Position numbers and translations under genes: made by a program
Notes under the pieces: model-generated
Told to the model about the DNA's origin: nothing
Databases searched by the model: none
The model's input: only the letters and a program-made list of their open reading frames with translations
Shown: in pieces, positions 14,440 through 15,816 of the stretch
How positions within the stretch are numbered: the stretch's first letter is position 1
Layout: the number at the start of each line of letters is the position of its first letter
From: Bacteriovoracaceae bacterium
GTDB taxonomy: Bacteria; Bdellovibrionota; UBA1018
Assembly: GCA_947500275.1 (NCBI GenBank)
Contig: CANMSW010000021.1
Span: 1 to 15,816 of the forward strand
Length of the DNA: 15,816 bases
Direction of reading: 5' to 3'

Positions 14440-15219
14440 CTACCTTCCTAGGGTATCAATCCCCCGCAGCATTCTGTTCCAGCGGATGCGAGCCGTCCAG
14501 CCCGCATCGAGTTTTTCTTGCGGGGGAGTGATTGAAACCCAGATCCAGCGGGCCCGGCCACGGAGCTGATGATTCTTGATAACGCCCCAGGCGTGCTCCA
14601 TGAGGTCCTTCCGAACCCACGCTTCTCGATCTGCCTCTTCTGCGCCCACCTCAGAGCGGGAAGGCGGAGGCAGGAGAGCCGTCTCACTTCTCAAGTCAGG
14701 AGCGACAAAGAGTTCGGATTCTTTAAGGAGCGTCTCCGGCCGGTCAGGTAAGAGTGGGCTTTCTAAGCAAAGAGAATGGGAAATGCTGGGGGTGCGGCTT
14801 TCAGAGCTTGGAAGCTTTTCCTGGCCACACTTTCCATCCGTCGCATCTGCGATTCGAGCGCCATTTAAGAGGATCTCGCCCTTTCGAATCTGAATTCGAT
14901 CTCCAGGAAGACCCAGCACCCGTTTGATGGTCTCGCGGGGAGTTCGACCTCGGGTCTCAAAAACCACGAGGTCCCCTCGCGAAGGCGTTCGCTCGAAAAG
15001 GGTGGCGTCATCTACCCCTGGAATGCGGATGCCGTAGTCGAACTTCGTAACGAAGACGGTATCGCCAGGGACTAAGGTCGGGCTCATGGCAGCATTAGGA
15101 ATCCGATAGGCTTCCAGGCCGAAGTTTCTGACGACCCAAGCAATCGTGAGCGCTATTAAAATGGCCTTCCCATAAGTGAGGGCCACTTCAGACAAGGAGT
15201 TTTGCTCCTCGTGGTTCAT
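14440..15219 (-). CDS. Signal peptidase I homologue lacking the catalytic serine (probable pseudoenzyme)
   Basis: A 259-residue inner-membrane protein of the S26 signal peptidase I family, in the lepB position just after lepA. It has one membrane anchor (about 15-33), then R-I-P-N-A-A-M-S-P-T-L-V-P-G-D at 39-53. This aligns with box B (I-P-S-G-S-M-x-P-T-L), but the nucleophile position is Ala44 (codon GCC) and the oxyanion-side Ser is Asn42. Box C (R-G-D-L-V-V-F, 81-87) and box D with the general-base Lys99 (I-K-R-V-L-G-L-P-G-D, 98-107) are intact. Box E (GDNRxxSxDSR) is missing: F-V-A-P-D-L-R-S-E at 171-179 looks like its remnant, followed by a Pro/Glu-rich stretch. The final A-W-G-V and W-I-W-V-S segments are retained. 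The start ATG has AGGTGG eight bases upstream, inside lepA. The fold seems kept but peptidase activity is predicted lost; a real LepB should exist elsewhere. Confidence 0.88.
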   Translation of the reverse strand: MNHEEQNSLSEVALTYGKAILIALTIAWVVRNFGLEAYRIPNAAMSPTLVPGDTVFVTKFDYGIRIPGVDDATLFERTPSRGDLVVFETRGRTPRETIKRVLGLPGDRIQIRKGEILLNGARIADATDGKCGQEKLPSSESRTPSISHSLCLESPLLPDRPETLLKESELFVAPDLRSETALLPPPSRSEVGAEEADREAWVRKDLMEHAWGVIKNHQLRGRARWIWVSITPPQEKLDAGWTARIRWNRMLRGIDTLGR

Positions 15220-15222
15220 GTC

Positions 15223-15816
15223 TTAGTCCACCTTTAAGACGGCAAGGAAGGCTTCTTGGGGAATTTCAACGGATCCCACTTGTTTCATGCGCTTCTTACC
15301 TTCTTTTTGTTTCTCAAGGAGTTTACGCTTTCGGCTGATATCTCCGCCGTAACATTTTGCCGTCACGTTCTTGCGCAGAGCCGAAATGCTTTCGCGAGCG
15401 ACAATCTTCGAGCCGATCGCCGCCTGAATGGCGATCTCGAACATTTGACGATCGATAAGCTCCTTCATTTTCTTGGTGAGCTCTCGTCCCCGGTAAGCGG
15501 CCTTCTCTTTATGGCAAATAATCGAAAGAGCATCGACATTTTCGCCGTTCACCAAGATGTCAACCTTGACGAGGTTTGACTCGTGGTAATCGGAAAGTTC
15601 GTAGTCCATGGACGCGTAGCCCTTGGTACTGCTTTTGAGGCGGTCAAAGAAATCAAACACCATCTCGTTGAGCGGCATTTCGTAAATCAGTGTCACCCGA
15701 TCACTGGTGATATAGTCCATTTTCACTTGAAAGCCCCGGCGCTCGTTTAACAGCGCCATGACTGCTCCCACATATTCGGAAGGCATATGAACGGTGAGCT
15801 TGATGAATGGCTCTTC
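15223..15816 (-). CDS. lepA: Elongation factor 4 (LepA), C-terminal part, 5' end beyond window
   Basis: The last 197 residues of the ribosome-associated GTPase EF4/LepA, which acts on stalled or back-translocated ribosomes. The visible part covers the EF-G domain V-like region (E-E-P-F-I-K-L-T-V-H-M-P-S-E-Y-V-G) and the LepA-specific C-terminal domain. That domain has A-L-R-K-N-V-T-A-K-C-Y-G-G-D-I-S-R-K-R-K-style sequence and then G-K-K-R-M-K-Q-V-G near the end, which EF-G lacks. The open frame runs to the window edge without a start, so the GTPase domain lies outside. The stop is three bases before the signal-peptidase homologue's start, whose ribosome site sits inside lepA. This is the classic lepA-lepB arrangement, here extended into pyr genes. 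Confidence 0.97.
   Translation of the reverse strand, partial: EEPFIKLTVHMPSEYVGAVMALLNERRGFQVKMDYITSDRVTLIYEMPLNEMVFDFFDRLKSSTKGYASMDYELSDYHESNLVKVDILVNGENVDALSIICHKEKAAYRGRELTKKMKELIDRQMFEIAIQAAIGSKIVARESISALRKNVTAKCYGGDISRKRKLLEKQKEGKKRMKQVGSVEIPQEAFLAVLKVD

Noticed and set aside
14430..14455. PyrR-type leader or UMP attenuator before pyrB
   Set aside because: Only ten bases separate the preceding stop and the pyrB start, leaving no room for a leader structure.
1..15816. CRISPR arrays, tRNA, insertion sequences, prophage or toxin-antitoxin systems
   Set aside because: No regularly spaced repeats, cloverleaf-like segment, transposase motif or terminal inverted repeat was seen; the window is dense with ordinary chromosomal genes.

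Overview
The window is about 53% GC (my visual estimate) and almost fully coding. It carries 13 complete genes and one gene cut by the right edge. It looks like a Gram-negative bacterium with LPS: there is a heptosyltransferase, a WaaE-like glycosyltransferase and a lipobox lipoprotein. A large EF-hand-type lipoprotein next to a secreted clostripain-like protease, and a lepA-lepB pair, would fit Bdellovibrionota or a related deltaproteobacterial lineage. That placement is inference; no rRNA or marker comparison is possible here.

Layout. The left 3.6 kb is on the plus strand: a 762-residue lipoprotein of unknown function, then a secreted family C11 cysteine protease, closed by a strong rho-independent terminator at 3678-3722. 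Everything from 3727 to the right edge is on the minus strand, so the two blocks converge at that terminator.

The minus strand, read from the right edge in transcription order, holds three groups. (1) lepA (3' part only), a lepB homologue, pyrB, pyrC and carA, separated by -4 to 10 bases and so very probably one transcript. It combines translation/secretion genes with the first three steps of de novo pyrimidine synthesis. carB, pyrI and pyrR are not in the window. A conserved-looking gene of unknown function follows 73 bases after carA. (2) A small secreted Ala/Lys-rich protein with its own strong ribosome site and terminator. (3) An envelope-glycan cluster: a GT9 heptosyltransferase, a two-domain GT2, a WaaE-like GT2, a class I glutamine amidotransferase, a flippase-like membrane protein and, at the distal end, a shortened RecQ-type helicase. 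Three junctions in this cluster overlap (4, 4 and 23 bases), which suggests translational coupling and a shared pathway for LPS core or another surface glycolipid.

The most unusual observation is the lepB-position protein. It keeps the signal peptidase I membrane anchor, box C, and box D with its general-base lysine. It has Ala where the nucleophilic serine should be, and it lacks the GDNRxxSxDSR box. It is therefore predicted to be a signal-peptidase pseudoenzyme sitting in the classic lepA-lepB locus. Secondary points are the pairing of a calcium-type EF-hand lipoprotein with a clostripain-family protease (some members need calcium), the amidotransferase inside a glycan operon, and the minimal RecQ. 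No CRISPR array, tRNA, rRNA, insertion sequence or prophage signature was seen, and no gene-free stretch exceeds 300 bases.
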